Origin: Polyangiaceae bacterium | Lineage (GTDB): Bacteria > Myxococcota_A > Polyangia > Polyangiales > Polyangiaceae | Reading direction: 5' to 3' | Length of the DNA: 64,000 bases | Assembly: GCA_041389725.1 (NCBI GenBank) | Contig: JAWKRG010000007.1 | Span: forward strand, 248,001-312,000 | Part shown: positions 25,371 through 33,613 of the stretch, piece by piece | Numbering within the stretch: position 1 is the stretch's first letter | How the letters are laid out: each line of letters opens with the position of its first letter | Made by a program: the position numbers and the translations under genes | Notes under the pieces: generated by a model | Seen by the model: only the letters and a program-made list of their open reading frames with translations | The model's database searches: none | What the model was told of the DNA's origin: nothing

Positions 25371-26819
25371 ATGAAGGTGAAGACCGTCGGCTGGATGGCC
25401 GCTTTGGGCATGGTGCTGAGCAGTGTGTCCGTGTGGTCCCTGACGAAACCCAAGGGCCCAGGCCTGACGACGACTGCCGATTCCGCACTCACAGCGCCGA
25501 TCGCCTCCCCCACGGATGTGCAGTCCCAGTTCCAGATCGACGGCCCCTTGCAGCTGTCTGGCCGCCTCGGCCACGGCACCCTGCTCGTCGGCAAACAGGC
25601 CCAGAGCTACCTGCTGACGACCGTCGTCGCCAAGGCGGGGTTGGCCAGCAGACAGCCGTTGAATCTGGCGGTGGTGCTGGACCGCTCCGGCTCGATGAAG
25701 GGCCGTCGAATGGACAATGCGCTCGCGTCCGCACGCGACATGATTCGCCGACTGAGTGACGGCGATGTGCTCACCATCATCGCCTACGACACCACCACGG
25801 ACCAGCTGCTGCCCCCCACACGCATCGACGGCTCGTCCCGCGAGCGGGCGCTATCCGCACTCGCAAACGTGCAGGCCAAGGGTGACACCTGTATCTCCTG
25901 CGGCATCGATGCCGGCATGGCTGCCTTGCGCCAGAACTCAGGCATGGTGGACCGAATCCTGTTGCTGTCGGACGGCGAACCCACCAGCGGCATCAAAGAT
26001 CTGGCAGGCTTCCGCACACTCGCAGCCAGTGCCCGCGCCATGGGCTGCGCTGTTTCGTCGGTGGGAGTGGACGTGGAGTACAACGAGCGAGTGCTTTCCG
26101 CCTTGGCACTGGAGTCGAACGGTACGCACTACTTCGCCGAAACGCCGACGGATGTCGCGAATGCGTTCGACAAGGAGCTCGCGACGCTCAGCAAGACCAC
26201 CGCCAAGGACGTAGAGGTGCGCATTCGCCTGCAGGAGGGAGTGCAGCTCGACCAGGTCGTGGACCGGGCTTTTCGGCGCGAAGGAAACGAAGTCGTAGTG
26301 CCCTTGGGTAGCTTCAGCGAGTCCGAAGAAAAGACGGTGCTGCTGCGCATCGCGCACCGGCCCGAGGGCGGTGTGCGCATGCCCATCGCCAAGGTGGAGC
26401 TGAGCTACGACGGCCCGCGGGGCACTCGCGAACGCGCGAGCGGACAGCTCGAAGCGGACCTGACGACCGACCCCAACCTGGTCGCACCCTTGGATGGCGT
26501 CGTGGAAGCACGACTCACGCGCACCGAGAGCGCGGACGCTTTGCTCGACGCCAACCGCGCCATCGCCACTGGTGACCTACGCGGCGCGGAAGAGAAGCTT
26601 CAGCGTGCGCTGCAAGGGGTTCGCTCGAAGCGAAAGAGCCTCGCGGCCCGCTCCCCCGTCGCGACGAAGAGCCGCGTCGATCAGGACTTGGCCAACCAAG
26701 AGGGTGCCCTGGACAAGGCGGCGCGGGAACTGGGCAACGCACCCGCGGGCGATAGCGAGCGCACCAACAAGGTGCAGCAAAAGAAGAACGTGGAAGCGTC
26801 GAACCCCTTCCGACTCTAG
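25371..26819 (+). CDS. Exported von Willebrand factor A domain protein
   Basis: The 482-residue protein has an N-terminal signal or anchor segment (about 1-24). The VWA domain spans about residues 97-270 with a complete MIDAS start DRSGSM (Asp about 104) and LLLSDGEPTSG later. A beta-sandwich part and a C-terminal helical, Lys/Arg/Glu-rich region follow. Exported single VWA proteins of this build bind ligands through a divalent metal ion; the partner is unknown. The start is well supported by CGGAGG nine bases ahead. It is the last gene before a convergent regulator. Confidence 0.85.
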   Translation: MKVKTVGWMAALGMVLSSVSVWSLTKPKGPGLTTTADSALTAPIASPTDVQSQFQIDGPLQLSGRLGHGTLLVGKQAQSYLLTTVVAKAGLASRQPLNLAVVLDRSGSMKGRRMDNALASARDMIRRLSDGDVLTIIAYDTTTDQLLPPTRIDGSSRERALSALANVQAKGDTCISCGIDAGMAALRQNSGMVDRILLLSDGEPTSGIKDLAGFRTLAASARAMGCAVSSVGVDVEYNERVLSALALESNGTHYFAETPTDVANAFDKELATLSKTTAKDVEVRIRLQEGVQLDQVVDRAFRREGNEVVVPLGSFSESEEKTVLLRIAHRPEGGVRMPIAKVELSYDGPRGTRERASGQLEADLTTDPNLVAPLDGVVEARLTRTESADALLDANRAIATGDLRGAEEKLQRALQGVRSKRKSLAARSPVATKSRVDQDLANQEGALDKAARELGNAPAGDSERTNKVQQKKNVEASNPFRL

Positions 26820-26843
26820 TGGTGCGGCTGCCAGCGTCGGGGA

Positions 26844-28367
26844 TCAGTCGGCTGCTCGCCGAGGGAGCCTTCGGGAGCCTGCACGGTTCCCCGGGAGCGG
26901 CGCCCCTCGAGCGGTTCGGCGCAGCAGCGCGAGGGCTTGCGTCCGCTCTTCATCGTCCAGGGCGGCATAGCCGATGCGCAGATAGGGCTGCTTCTTCCCA
27001 GAGAAGGCGTAGCGGCTCGCGGGATAGAGGACCACTCCGGCGTCGCGTGCGCGTGCGCACCATGCGTCGACGTCGACCCCCTTGTGCACAGTCGCCCAGA
27101 AGGCCATGCCGCCAGCCGGCGCTCGCACCCGCAGCAGATCACCAAAGTCGCGATCGAGGGCAGCCAGTGTGGCATCGCGGCGAGCGCGATACACCCGCTG
27201 CATGCGGCGAGCGTGTCGCATCACCTCGCCATCCTCGAACAGCTCGGCCAGAGCGGCCTCGAGTACGGCGTCCCCCTGGCGATCGACGTAGCGACGCGCG
27301 CGTGTCATCGCGTCTAAGGCGGCGCGCGGCGCCGTGACGTATCCCAGACGCAGCCCAGGGGCGAGGATCTTGCTCAGTGTTCCGAGGTAGACGACGACGC
27401 CGGCATCGTCCGCGCTGGCCAAGGGCAGGATGGGCCTACCTTCGTAGTGGAACTCGTGATCGTAGTCGTCCTCCAAAATGCACAAGCGCCGCTCTTGGGC
27501 CAAAGCCAGCAGCTGCAGACGACGTGGCGCCGAGAGCGTAACGGTGGTGGGATACTGGTGGTGAGGGGTGACGTAGACGCCACGGATCTGCGGTTTTTCC
27601 CGGCATAGCGCGGTCAGGCGATCGACGTCGATGCCGTGCGCGTCGACGGGGATGGGCGAAAGCTCGATGCCGTGAGCCTGCAGCGCGCGCCAGGCAGGGC
27701 GATAGCCCCAGGCTTCGACCGCAACGATGTCCCCGGCTCGAAAGAGGCTGCGCGCGGCCAGGTCGAGAGCCATCTGACTTCCACGCGTGACGAGCAGATC
27801 GTCTGCGCTCAGCGCAAGGCCACGCGTCGCAGACAGATGCGCGGCAAGCGCATGTCGCAAGCTGGCCTCACCACGCGGATCCGCGTAGTCGAGACGATGC
27901 AGCGCGCGCAGTGCCCGTCGATAGGCACGCGCCAAGACGTCGCGAGGGAGCAAGCGCAGATCGGGTGCTCCGCCACCCATGTGGTAGCGACACTCGAGCG
28001 GAAGTTCGTCGTCGGGCACGACGCCACGAAGATCGAATCCAACATGTAGCGGATCTCGCGCTCGACGCGCGAACGCCTTCGGTCGATGGATGGGAAGCGC
28101 TTGCGACACGAACGTGCCGCTGGCAGGGCGCGTCTCGACCCAACCCTCCTCGCTCAGCTCGGCAAGCGCCGCGAGCACGGTGTTGCGGTGCACGCCCAGG
28201 GTTGCAGCCAGGTTGCGCGATCCGGGTAGCCGTTGTCCGGGTTTCAGACGACCTTTGAGGATCTCTGCACTCAACGTTCGCGCGATGGCGACGAACAAGG
28301 GCGGCTCTCCGGGGCCCGAGTTCGGCAGCGCCAAGGGCAACGACGGGCGGCCAACTGGTCTATTCAT
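26844..28367 (-). CDS. MocR/PdxR-family transcription regulator (GntR HTH plus aminotransferase fold)
   Basis: The 507-residue protein has a GntR winged helix-turn-helix (about 25-90: LKPGQRLPGSRNLAATLGVHRNTVLAALAEL, here split for reading as LKPGQRLPGSRNLA and GVHRNTVLAAL). A linker and a fold-type I aminotransferase domain follow, with the PLP-binding lysine in YLGTLSKILAPGLR (about Lys333). MocR proteins sense pyridoxal phosphate or amino compounds and often control divergent genes. Here the divergent neighbour is a PNPOx-like flavoprotein fused to an acetyltransferase, a common kind of target. ATG 28367 is chosen; ATGs at 28376 and further upstream are possible but leave little room for the divergent promoter. 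Confidence 0.9.
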   Translation of the reverse strand: MNRPVGRPSLPLALPNSGPGEPPLFVAIARTLSAEILKGRLKPGQRLPGSRNLAATLGVHRNTVLAALAELSEEGWVETRPASGTFVSQALPIHRPKAFARRARDPLHVGFDLRGVVPDDELPLECRYHMGGGAPDLRLLPRDVLARAYRRALRALHRLDYADPRGEASLRHALAAHLSATRGLALSADDLLVTRGSQMALDLAARSLFRAGDIVAVEAWGYRPAWRALQAHGIELSPIPVDAHGIDVDRLTALCREKPQIRGVYVTPHHQYPTTVTLSAPRRLQLLALAQERRLCILEDDYDHEFHYEGRPILPLASADDAGVVVYLGTLSKILAPGLRLGYVTAPRAALDAMTRARRYVDRQGDAVLEAALAELFEDGEVMRHARRMQRVYRARRDATLAALDRDFGDLLRVRAPAGGMAFWATVHKGVDVDAWCARARDAGVVLYPASRYAFSGKKQPYLRIGYAALDDEERTQALALLRRTARGAPLPGNRAGSRRLPRRAAD

Positions 28368-28419
28368 TTTCCCCATTCTGGAACTTTCTAACATACCAGC
28401 CGACGCCCAAGCTGCAGCG

Positions 28420-29490
28420 ATGGAACCGACTTCCCGCACCACCCTGCGGCGCCATCCAGAACGTGGCCAAGGCGACGTCGAGCTGCTGCACCGCATCGTG
28501 GACGAAGCACGCATCGGCTTCCTGGCCTTTCAAGAGAACCACGGCCCGGTGGTGTTGCCCATCGCTTTTGCCCGACTCGACGACGACATCGTGGTGCACG
28601 GTGCGCGGGGCGGACGGTTGCTTCAGTCGCTAGTCGACGCCCCGATCTGCTTCTGCGTTGCGCTGGTAGATGGCGTCGTCATCGCACGGTCCCAGTTCCA
28701 CTGCTCGATGAACTACCGCTCCCTCGTCGTGTTCGGGGTCGGTCGGCGAGTGGCAGATCCTGAGCTCAAAGCCCGGGCGCTCCAAGCGCTGGTCGACAAG
28801 CTGACCTTTTCCCATGGCTCCGCCCTGCGCGCACCTAGCCAAAGTGAGCTGTCGGCAACGGAAGTCGTCGCTCTTTCGCTGAAAGAAGCTTCGATGAAAG
28901 TGCGCTCGGGACCACCGAAGGACGCCGCACAGGATCTTGGCGCAGCGGTGTGGGCGGGCGAAGTGGCACTGAGCGAGCGTCCAACTCGCGTCGTTCCAGC
29001 TCCGGGGGTGAGTGAGCTCTTGCCCGCCGACTTGCAGCGAGATCTCTCTAGCAGCGGTCTTCTCGTCCAGGAGCAGCACCACGGCACGTATTGTCTCAGC
29101 ACCAACCCAGAGCGCATCGAACTCGACACGGTGCATGGCTTCTTGAGTGAGGCCAGCTACTGGGCACGAGGCATCGAGCGAGATCGCGTGGCTCGCTCGA
29201 TCGCAGGGTCGATCCCCGTGGGCGCGTACCTCGATGGCGCGCAGGTGGGCTTCGCGCGGATGGTCACGGACCGTGCGACGTTTGCCTGGATCGCGGACGT
29301 CTTCGTGCTTCCCGAACATCGTGGGCGCGGGTTGGCCCGTGCAATGGTGAAGCTGCTATGCGATTTGCCAGCAGTACAGGGAGTGCGCCGCGTGTTGCTC
29401 GGCACCCACGACGCCCATGGCGTCTACGACGCGCTCGGATTCGTCCCCCTCGAGCACCCGGAGCGCTACATGGTGCTCGCTCGCACCTAG
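28420..29490 (+). CDS. PNPOx-like flavin-binding domain fused to GNAT acetyltransferase
   Basis: The 356-residue protein has two domains. Residues 1 to about 200 resemble the pyridoxamine-phosphate-oxidase-like, NimA-type split barrel (GFLAFQENHGPVVLPIAF, FCVALVDGVVIARSQFHCS, MNYRSLVVFGVGRRV). Residues about 220-356 are a GNAT N-acetyltransferase with the acetyl-CoA loop LPEHRGRGLARAMVK and a final YDALGFVPLE. Start ATG 28420 matches the beginning of the barrel. The gene begins 52 bases from the divergent MocR regulator, which probably controls it. The role may be modification or detoxification of amines or nitro compounds; the substrate is unknown. Confidence 0.85.
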   Translation: MEPTSRTTLRRHPERGQGDVELLHRIVDEARIGFLAFQENHGPVVLPIAFARLDDDIVVHGARGGRLLQSLVDAPICFCVALVDGVVIARSQFHCSMNYRSLVVFGVGRRVADPELKARALQALVDKLTFSHGSALRAPSQSELSATEVVALSLKEASMKVRSGPPKDAAQDLGAAVWAGEVALSERPTRVVPAPGVSELLPADLQRDLSSSGLLVQEQHHGTYCLSTNPERIELDTVHGFLSEASYWARGIERDRVARSIAGSIPVGAYLDGAQVGFARMVTDRATFAWIADVFVLPEHRGRGLARAMVKLLCDLPAVQGVRRVLLGTHDAHGVYDALGFVPLEHPERYMVLART

Positions 29491-29602
29491 CGTGCTGACG
29501 ACTCACGGCCTAGTGGGTCCAGCACCGTTCTGGCCGAGCGGGCGTCAGGGGAGACCCGGCTCGGATTGCGACTTGCGGGGCGCCACACTAGCCTGCGCGG
29601 CC

Positions 29603-31219
29603 ATGGACAGTGCCCAGCCGTTTCCCGTGCTGAACTCACGTGTGGATCGACGCAGCGACGAGTTTCGGAAGAACTACGAAGAGAACGGCAAGAGCCTGGA
29701 GCGGCTGCGCGAAGCCCTCTCTGTCGCGCGAGCCGGGGGCGGCGAGAAGTACGTCCAGCGCCACCGCGACGCGGGCAAGCTTTTGCCACGGGAGCGCGTC
29801 GAGTTGCTGCTCGATCGCGACAGCCATTTCCTCGAGTTGTGCCCGCTGGCAGGGCACGAAGTCGACGGCCACACCACCGGGGCGTCGAGCATCGGTGGGA
29901 TTGGCATGGTGGCAGGGGTGGAATGCATGGTCACCGCCAGTGAGGCGACGGTCAAAGGCGGAGCGATCGCGGAGATGGGCGTGCAGAAGACCCGCCGCCT
30001 GGCCGAGATCGCAGAGCAGAATCGACTGCCCGGGATCAGCGTGATCGAGAGCGCGGGCGCCGACCTGCCCAACCAGCACAAGATCTTCGTCCCCGGTGGA
30101 CGCGCCTTCCGCGATCTCACGCGTCGCAGTGAGCTGAAGATCCCCACCATCTGTGTCGTGTGCGGCTCGAGCACGGCGGGCGGTGCGTACATCCCCGGCA
30201 TGAGCGACTACGTGATCATGGTGAAGAACCAGGCGCAGGTCTATCTAGCTGGACCGCCACTGGTGAGGATGGCGACGGGCGAGGAAACGAACCACGAAGA
30301 GCTCGGTGGCGCGGAGATGCACTCCAAGCTGAGCGGCGTCAGCGACTATCTGGCGCAGGACGAGTACGACGCCCTGCGTATGGCGCGGGAGATCGTGGCG
30401 CACTTGGGTTGGAAGAAGCACGGGCCCGATCCCGCCCCGGAAGTCGAAGCGCCCCGCTACGACGCGGACGAGCTACTGGGCATCGCCAGCCACGACATCC
30501 GCATTCCCTTCGACAGTCGGGACGTGATCGCACGCATCGCCGACGGCTCGCGTTTCTCCGAATTCAAGGCGCTCTATGGCCCTACCCTCGTCTGCGGCTG
30601 GGCGCGCATCCACGGCTACTTGGTCGGCATTCTGGCCAACAACGGCATTCTGTTCTCGGAGAGCGCCAACAAGGGGGCTCAGTTCATCGAACTCTGCAAC
30701 CAGTCGGGCACGCCGCTGGTCTACCTGCAGAACATCACCGGCTTCATGGTCGGCAAGAAGTACGAGCAGGAAGGCATCATCAAGCACGGCGCCAAGATGA
30801 TCAACGCCGTGAGCAATAGCCGCGTGCCGGCCTTCACGATCATGACCGGCGCCAGCTACGGCGCGGGCAACTACGCGATGTGTGGTCGCTCCTACGATCC
30901 GCGCTTTCTCTTCACCTGGCCCAATCACCGCATTGCCGTGATGGGCGGCAAGCAGCTCGCTGGCGTCTTGGAGATCATCCGCCGCGAGGCCGCCGAGAAG
31001 CGAGGCCAAAGCGTGGACGAGGAACAACTCGCCATGGCCAAACAGATGATCGAGATGAAGATCGGCCAGGAGAGCGATCCCTTCTTCGCCAGCGCGCGTC
31101 TGTGGGACGACGGCATCATCGACCCGCGACACACTCGCGACGTGCTCGGCATTGCCTTGTCTGCCGCTCACACGGCGCCGGTCGAGGCCAACAGCAGCTT
31201 CGGCGTCTTCCGACACTGA
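29603..31219 (+). CDS. Acyl-CoA carboxylase beta subunit (methylcrotonyl-CoA carboxylase type)
   Basis: This 538-residue carboxyltransferase moves the carboxyl group from carboxybiotin to an acyl-CoA. It shows both crotonase-like halves: GVECMVTASEATVKGGAIAE and GGAYIPGMSDYVIMVKNQA in the first; LFSESANKGAQFIELC, LQNITGFMVGKKYE and FTIMTGASYGAGNYAMCGR in the second. HEELGGAEMHSKLSGVSDY and overall length favour the 3-methylcrotonyl-CoA (leucine breakdown) or geranyl-CoA class over propionyl-CoA carboxylase. The biotin carboxylase-BCCP partner is probably the gene at 51463. The start is the ATG at 29603; the upstream frame is non-coding. It is not in an operon here. Confidence 0.9.
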   Translation: MDSAQPFPVLNSRVDRRSDEFRKNYEENGKSLERLREALSVARAGGGEKYVQRHRDAGKLLPRERVELLLDRDSHFLELCPLAGHEVDGHTTGASSIGGIGMVAGVECMVTASEATVKGGAIAEMGVQKTRRLAEIAEQNRLPGISVIESAGADLPNQHKIFVPGGRAFRDLTRRSELKIPTICVVCGSSTAGGAYIPGMSDYVIMVKNQAQVYLAGPPLVRMATGEETNHEELGGAEMHSKLSGVSDYLAQDEYDALRMAREIVAHLGWKKHGPDPAPEVEAPRYDADELLGIASHDIRIPFDSRDVIARIADGSRFSEFKALYGPTLVCGWARIHGYLVGILANNGILFSESANKGAQFIELCNQSGTPLVYLQNITGFMVGKKYEQEGIIKHGAKMINAVSNSRVPAFTIMTGASYGAGNYAMCGRSYDPRFLFTWPNHRIAVMGGKQLAGVLEIIRREAAEKRGQSVDEEQLAMAKQMIEMKIGQESDPFFASARLWDDGIIDPRHTRDVLGIALSAAHTAPVEANSSFGVFRH

Positions 31220-31221
31220 CA

Positions 31222-31248
31222 TTCGCGTCACGCGAAGCGCCCTTCGCG
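31222..31248 (+). terminator. Overlapping hairpins after the carboxylase gene
   Basis: Two hairpins share one arm: TTCGCG-TCA-CGCGAA (31222-31236) and CGCGAAG-CGCC-CTTCGCG (31231-31248). They begin two bases after the carboxylase stop and exclude each other. No T-tract follows, so termination would have to be atypical. Confidence 0.4.
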
Positions 31249-31373
31249 TCGGTGCGTGCCTTCGCTTTGTCGTTCGCAGCCTACGCTTCCCGAGTTCTCG
31301 CGCAGCAGATCACTGCAGGAAAACGGACGGCACGTCCTGTGCTCCATGGCTCGGCATGCAAAGGAGTCCTGCA

Positions 31374-32015
31374 ATGAAAGCTAGCTTCACCGTCGTGTCT
31401 GCTGTCGCCGTGCTGTGCGTTGCGCCTCTCGCGGGTGCCCAGGAGGAAGGCGGCGCGAAAGGACTGGGCAAGAAGGGCAATCTCATCCTCGGCGCCGAGC
31501 GCCTCATGGGCTACACGTCGAACACGCAAAACATCGAGGTTGGCGGCAACGAAGCTGAGACCACCTACGGCACCTTGGGCGTGCTGTGGAACCAGCCAAG
31601 AAGCCCGTTCAATCTGCCGCGGATCGGCATCGACTACTTCGTCATCGACAATGTAAGCGTTGGCGGCAACATCGGGTACGTGAGCACCAGCATTGATGCT
31701 CCCGGCAACGGCGATGACGACAGCAGCGGCTTCCTGTTCTCACCTCGCGCCGGATACATGCTGGGCTTGGGTGAGAGCCTCGGTTTCTGGCCGCGATTGG
31801 GTCTCACGTACTACCAGTTGCAGGATCCCGACGCGTCGCAGTTCGCGCTTTCGGCTGACCTGCAGATCGTGGTTGCGCCGAGTCCCGGCTTTGCCATCAC
31901 CGCCGGCCCCGTCGTGGACTTCGGACTGACGGGAAGCATCGACACCCCGGCGGGCGACGCGGACTACACCGACCGCAACTTTGGCTTCGTCTTCGGCATT
32001 GCAGGCGTGCTGTAG
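31374..32015 (+). CDS. Outer-membrane beta-barrel protein
   Basis: The 213-residue product has a clear signal peptide ending LAGAQ (about residue 23). The mature part is Gly-rich with alternating hydrophobic and polar residues typical of a small eight- or ten-strand OmpW/OmpA-like barrel (FDVxVGGNIGYVS-like strands, PRAGYMLGLG). It ends in VFGIAGVL without a terminal aromatic. ATG 31374 follows AAGGAG by seven bases. Function is unknown; no associated genes give a clue. Confidence 0.75.
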   Translation: MKASFTVVSAVAVLCVAPLAGAQEEGGAKGLGKKGNLILGAERLMGYTSNTQNIEVGGNEAETTYGTLGVLWNQPRSPFNLPRIGIDYFVIDNVSVGGNIGYVSTSIDAPGNGDDDSSGFLFSPRAGYMLGLGESLGFWPRLGLTYYQLQDPDASQFALSADLQIVVAPSPGFAITAGPVVDFGLTGSIDTPAGDADYTDRNFGFVFGIAGVL

Positions 32016-32025
32016 TGCCACCTCG

Positions 32026-32065
32026 CCACGCGCCGGGACACCTCAAAGGCTGGCGCGGCGCGTGG
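32026..32065. terminator. Nine-base inverted repeat between convergent genes
   Basis: CCACGCGCC (32026-32034) pairs perfectly with GGCGCGTGG (32057-32065) across a 22-base loop. It begins 11 bases after the barrel stop and extends into the last codons of the convergent gene ending at 32043. It may stop transcription from either side; no T-tract is seen. Confidence 0.35.
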
Positions 32066-32570
32066 GGGCGAAGATGCGGTCTTCGAGCGGAGCGAAGCGC
32101 AGGCACTCTTCCACCTCACGTTGGAGCGAGCGGAAGAAGACGTCGCCTTCACGCCACTTGTAGCCCTGGCCCCAGGCGCGCAGCCCGAGTCCCAGCTGCC
32201 CGAGGGCCGCCCAGCCGAACGCGAGTTGCCCAACTGCCAGAATGAGCGACATGCCAACTTGTCCGATCGCCATGACGCCGCTGCCCAGTTGGCCGATCCC
32301 AAACAGCAACCCAACGCCAATGGCGCCGACGGACACCACTCCAAATGACATCACGCCGATGGAGATCACGCCGACGCCCGCGACACCCACACTGACCCAG
32401 GCGGGTTGAAGGCCGTCCTCGATCGAAGCGCCGTTGATCCGCAGCAATGGCAGACCTAGCAACTCGGTCGTGGACTGGCTGCCGCCCACGACTGGCTCCG
32501 TCTTGGTGAACAGAGCCATACCCAAGGTAGTCAGCACCATCAGAACCAGCAGCACCACGAAGCGCTTCAC
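32043..32570 (-). CDS. Membrane-associated protein with Gly-hydrophobic pentad repeats
   Basis: The 175-residue product has an N-terminal membrane segment (about 1-20). From about residue 57 to 138 nearly every third to fifth residue is Gly in a pattern such as GVGVISIGVMSFGVVSVGAIGV, followed by GIGQLGSGVMAIGQVG. This repetition suggests a stack or bundle with small glycine contacts rather than an ordinary helix bundle. The last 37 residues are charged and likely cytoplasmic. I do not recognise a characterised family. It is a single gene, divergent from the next membrane protein with 86 bases between starts. Confidence 0.65.
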   Translation of the reverse strand: MKRFVVLLVLMVLTTLGMALFTKTEPVVGGSQSTTELLGLPLLRINGASIEDGLQPAWVSVGVAGVGVISIGVMSFGVVSVGAIGVGLLFGIGQLGSGVMAIGQVGMSLILAVGQLAFGWAALGQLGLGLRAWGQGYKWREGDVFFRSLQREVEECLRFAPLEDRIFAPTRRASL

Positions 32571-32656
32571 GCGACCAGCTTATCGCAGTCCGTAGCGGAA
32601 GACACGCCGCATGCAGGAGATCGCCGCGCACAGGCAAACCATGAGATGCTGAGCGC

Positions 32657-33613
32657 GTGAGCGACTCGCTTTTCCTGCAGCGCTACGACGCAGAGCGGTT
32701 GGTCGAAACGCGTGTCCGCGGGGATCGCTCCGAGGCGAGCGAAATCCCCACGCCCAGGGAGTACCTCGCATTGCCGACGGGCTTGCCTGCGCGTCTGGCT
32801 CGCGCCTTCGCGGCTTTGCTTCGCGTCTTCGCCTACGGCCTATGGCTCTGTCCGCTGCTACTCGTTCCGAAAGCGCTGCTCAACTGGGTCGACCCGTTGC
32901 TGAGCGACGGCGTGCTCATTGGCTTCGTGCTGTGGATTCTGGGCTTCTTCTCGAGCTTGTCGGGATTGGTGTTGATGCGGCTACTCGGTGGCGCGCGCGA
33001 CGAACTGCGCTCCGCCCCCATCCTCCCTGACTCGAAGCGCTTGCCACCCGGTGCGGGTGTGGCGGCGCTGCCGCCCGGCAGTGATTTGAATCAATGGCAA
33101 ACCCGGATCGGTCAACCCGCGAGGCTTCGGGGCACCGTCATCGCCGGCGCGCCCCGCGGGGATCTGGCGGTGGCGCGAGACTTGGCGCTGCAGGCCGAGA
33201 CGCACGTGGAGCGACTGGTGTGGACGACGGAATTCCGCATAGAGAGCGATGCGGGATTGCTGGAGCTGGAGTTCGAGTCAGCTCCGGTCTTGCTCGCGCC
33301 GCGCCAAGCGGTTTCTCCCGCAGAGTGGTTTCCGCGGTTGACGGCGCACACTCGCATCCTACCGCCGGCCAGCGTGGAACTGCGCGCGGCACCCGCCGAC
33401 GCGACGCTGTGCGGCATCAGCGACGGAGACACGGTGGACGTCCGTGGAGTGCTGGGTCGCGTGACGGAAGAGGAGGTCGCTGCGGCGGGCGCGAGTGGCT
33501 ACCGGGCGACCGCTGGGGAAAAACGACGCCTATTGGTGATGCGTAGCGAGCTGGGCGCGCCGGTGGTGCTCGAACGGATCGCGGGACGCAGTCATCACCA
33601 CGGGAACCATTGA
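32657..33613 (+). CDS. Membrane protein of unknown function
   Basis: The 318-residue product starts at a GTG and has two adjacent hydrophobic segments (about residues 52-72 and 80-107: VFAYGLWLCPLLLV and GVLIGFVLWILGFFSSL). About 200 soluble residues follow, predicted beta-rich with a repeated shape like RLRGTVIAGAP and DTVDVRGVLGRV, which resembles OB-like domains of membrane-anchored GIDE/E3-type proteins. That resemblance is weak. The C-terminus is His-rich (HHHGNH). Its 3' end overlaps the convergent gene by 19 bases. Confidence 0.65.
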   Translation: MSDSLFLQRYDAERLVETRVRGDRSEASEIPTPREYLALPTGLPARLARAFAALLRVFAYGLWLCPLLLVPKALLNWVDPLLSDGVLIGFVLWILGFFSSLSGLVLMRLLGGARDELRSAPILPDSKRLPPGAGVAALPPGSDLNQWQTRIGQPARLRGTVIAGAPRGDLAVARDLALQAETHVERLVWTTEFRIESDAGLLELEFESAPVLLAPRQAVSPAEWFPRLTAHTRILPPASVELRAAPADATLCGISDGDTVDVRGVLGRVTEEEVAAAGASGYRATAGEKRRLLVMRSELGAPVVLERIAGRSHHHGNH

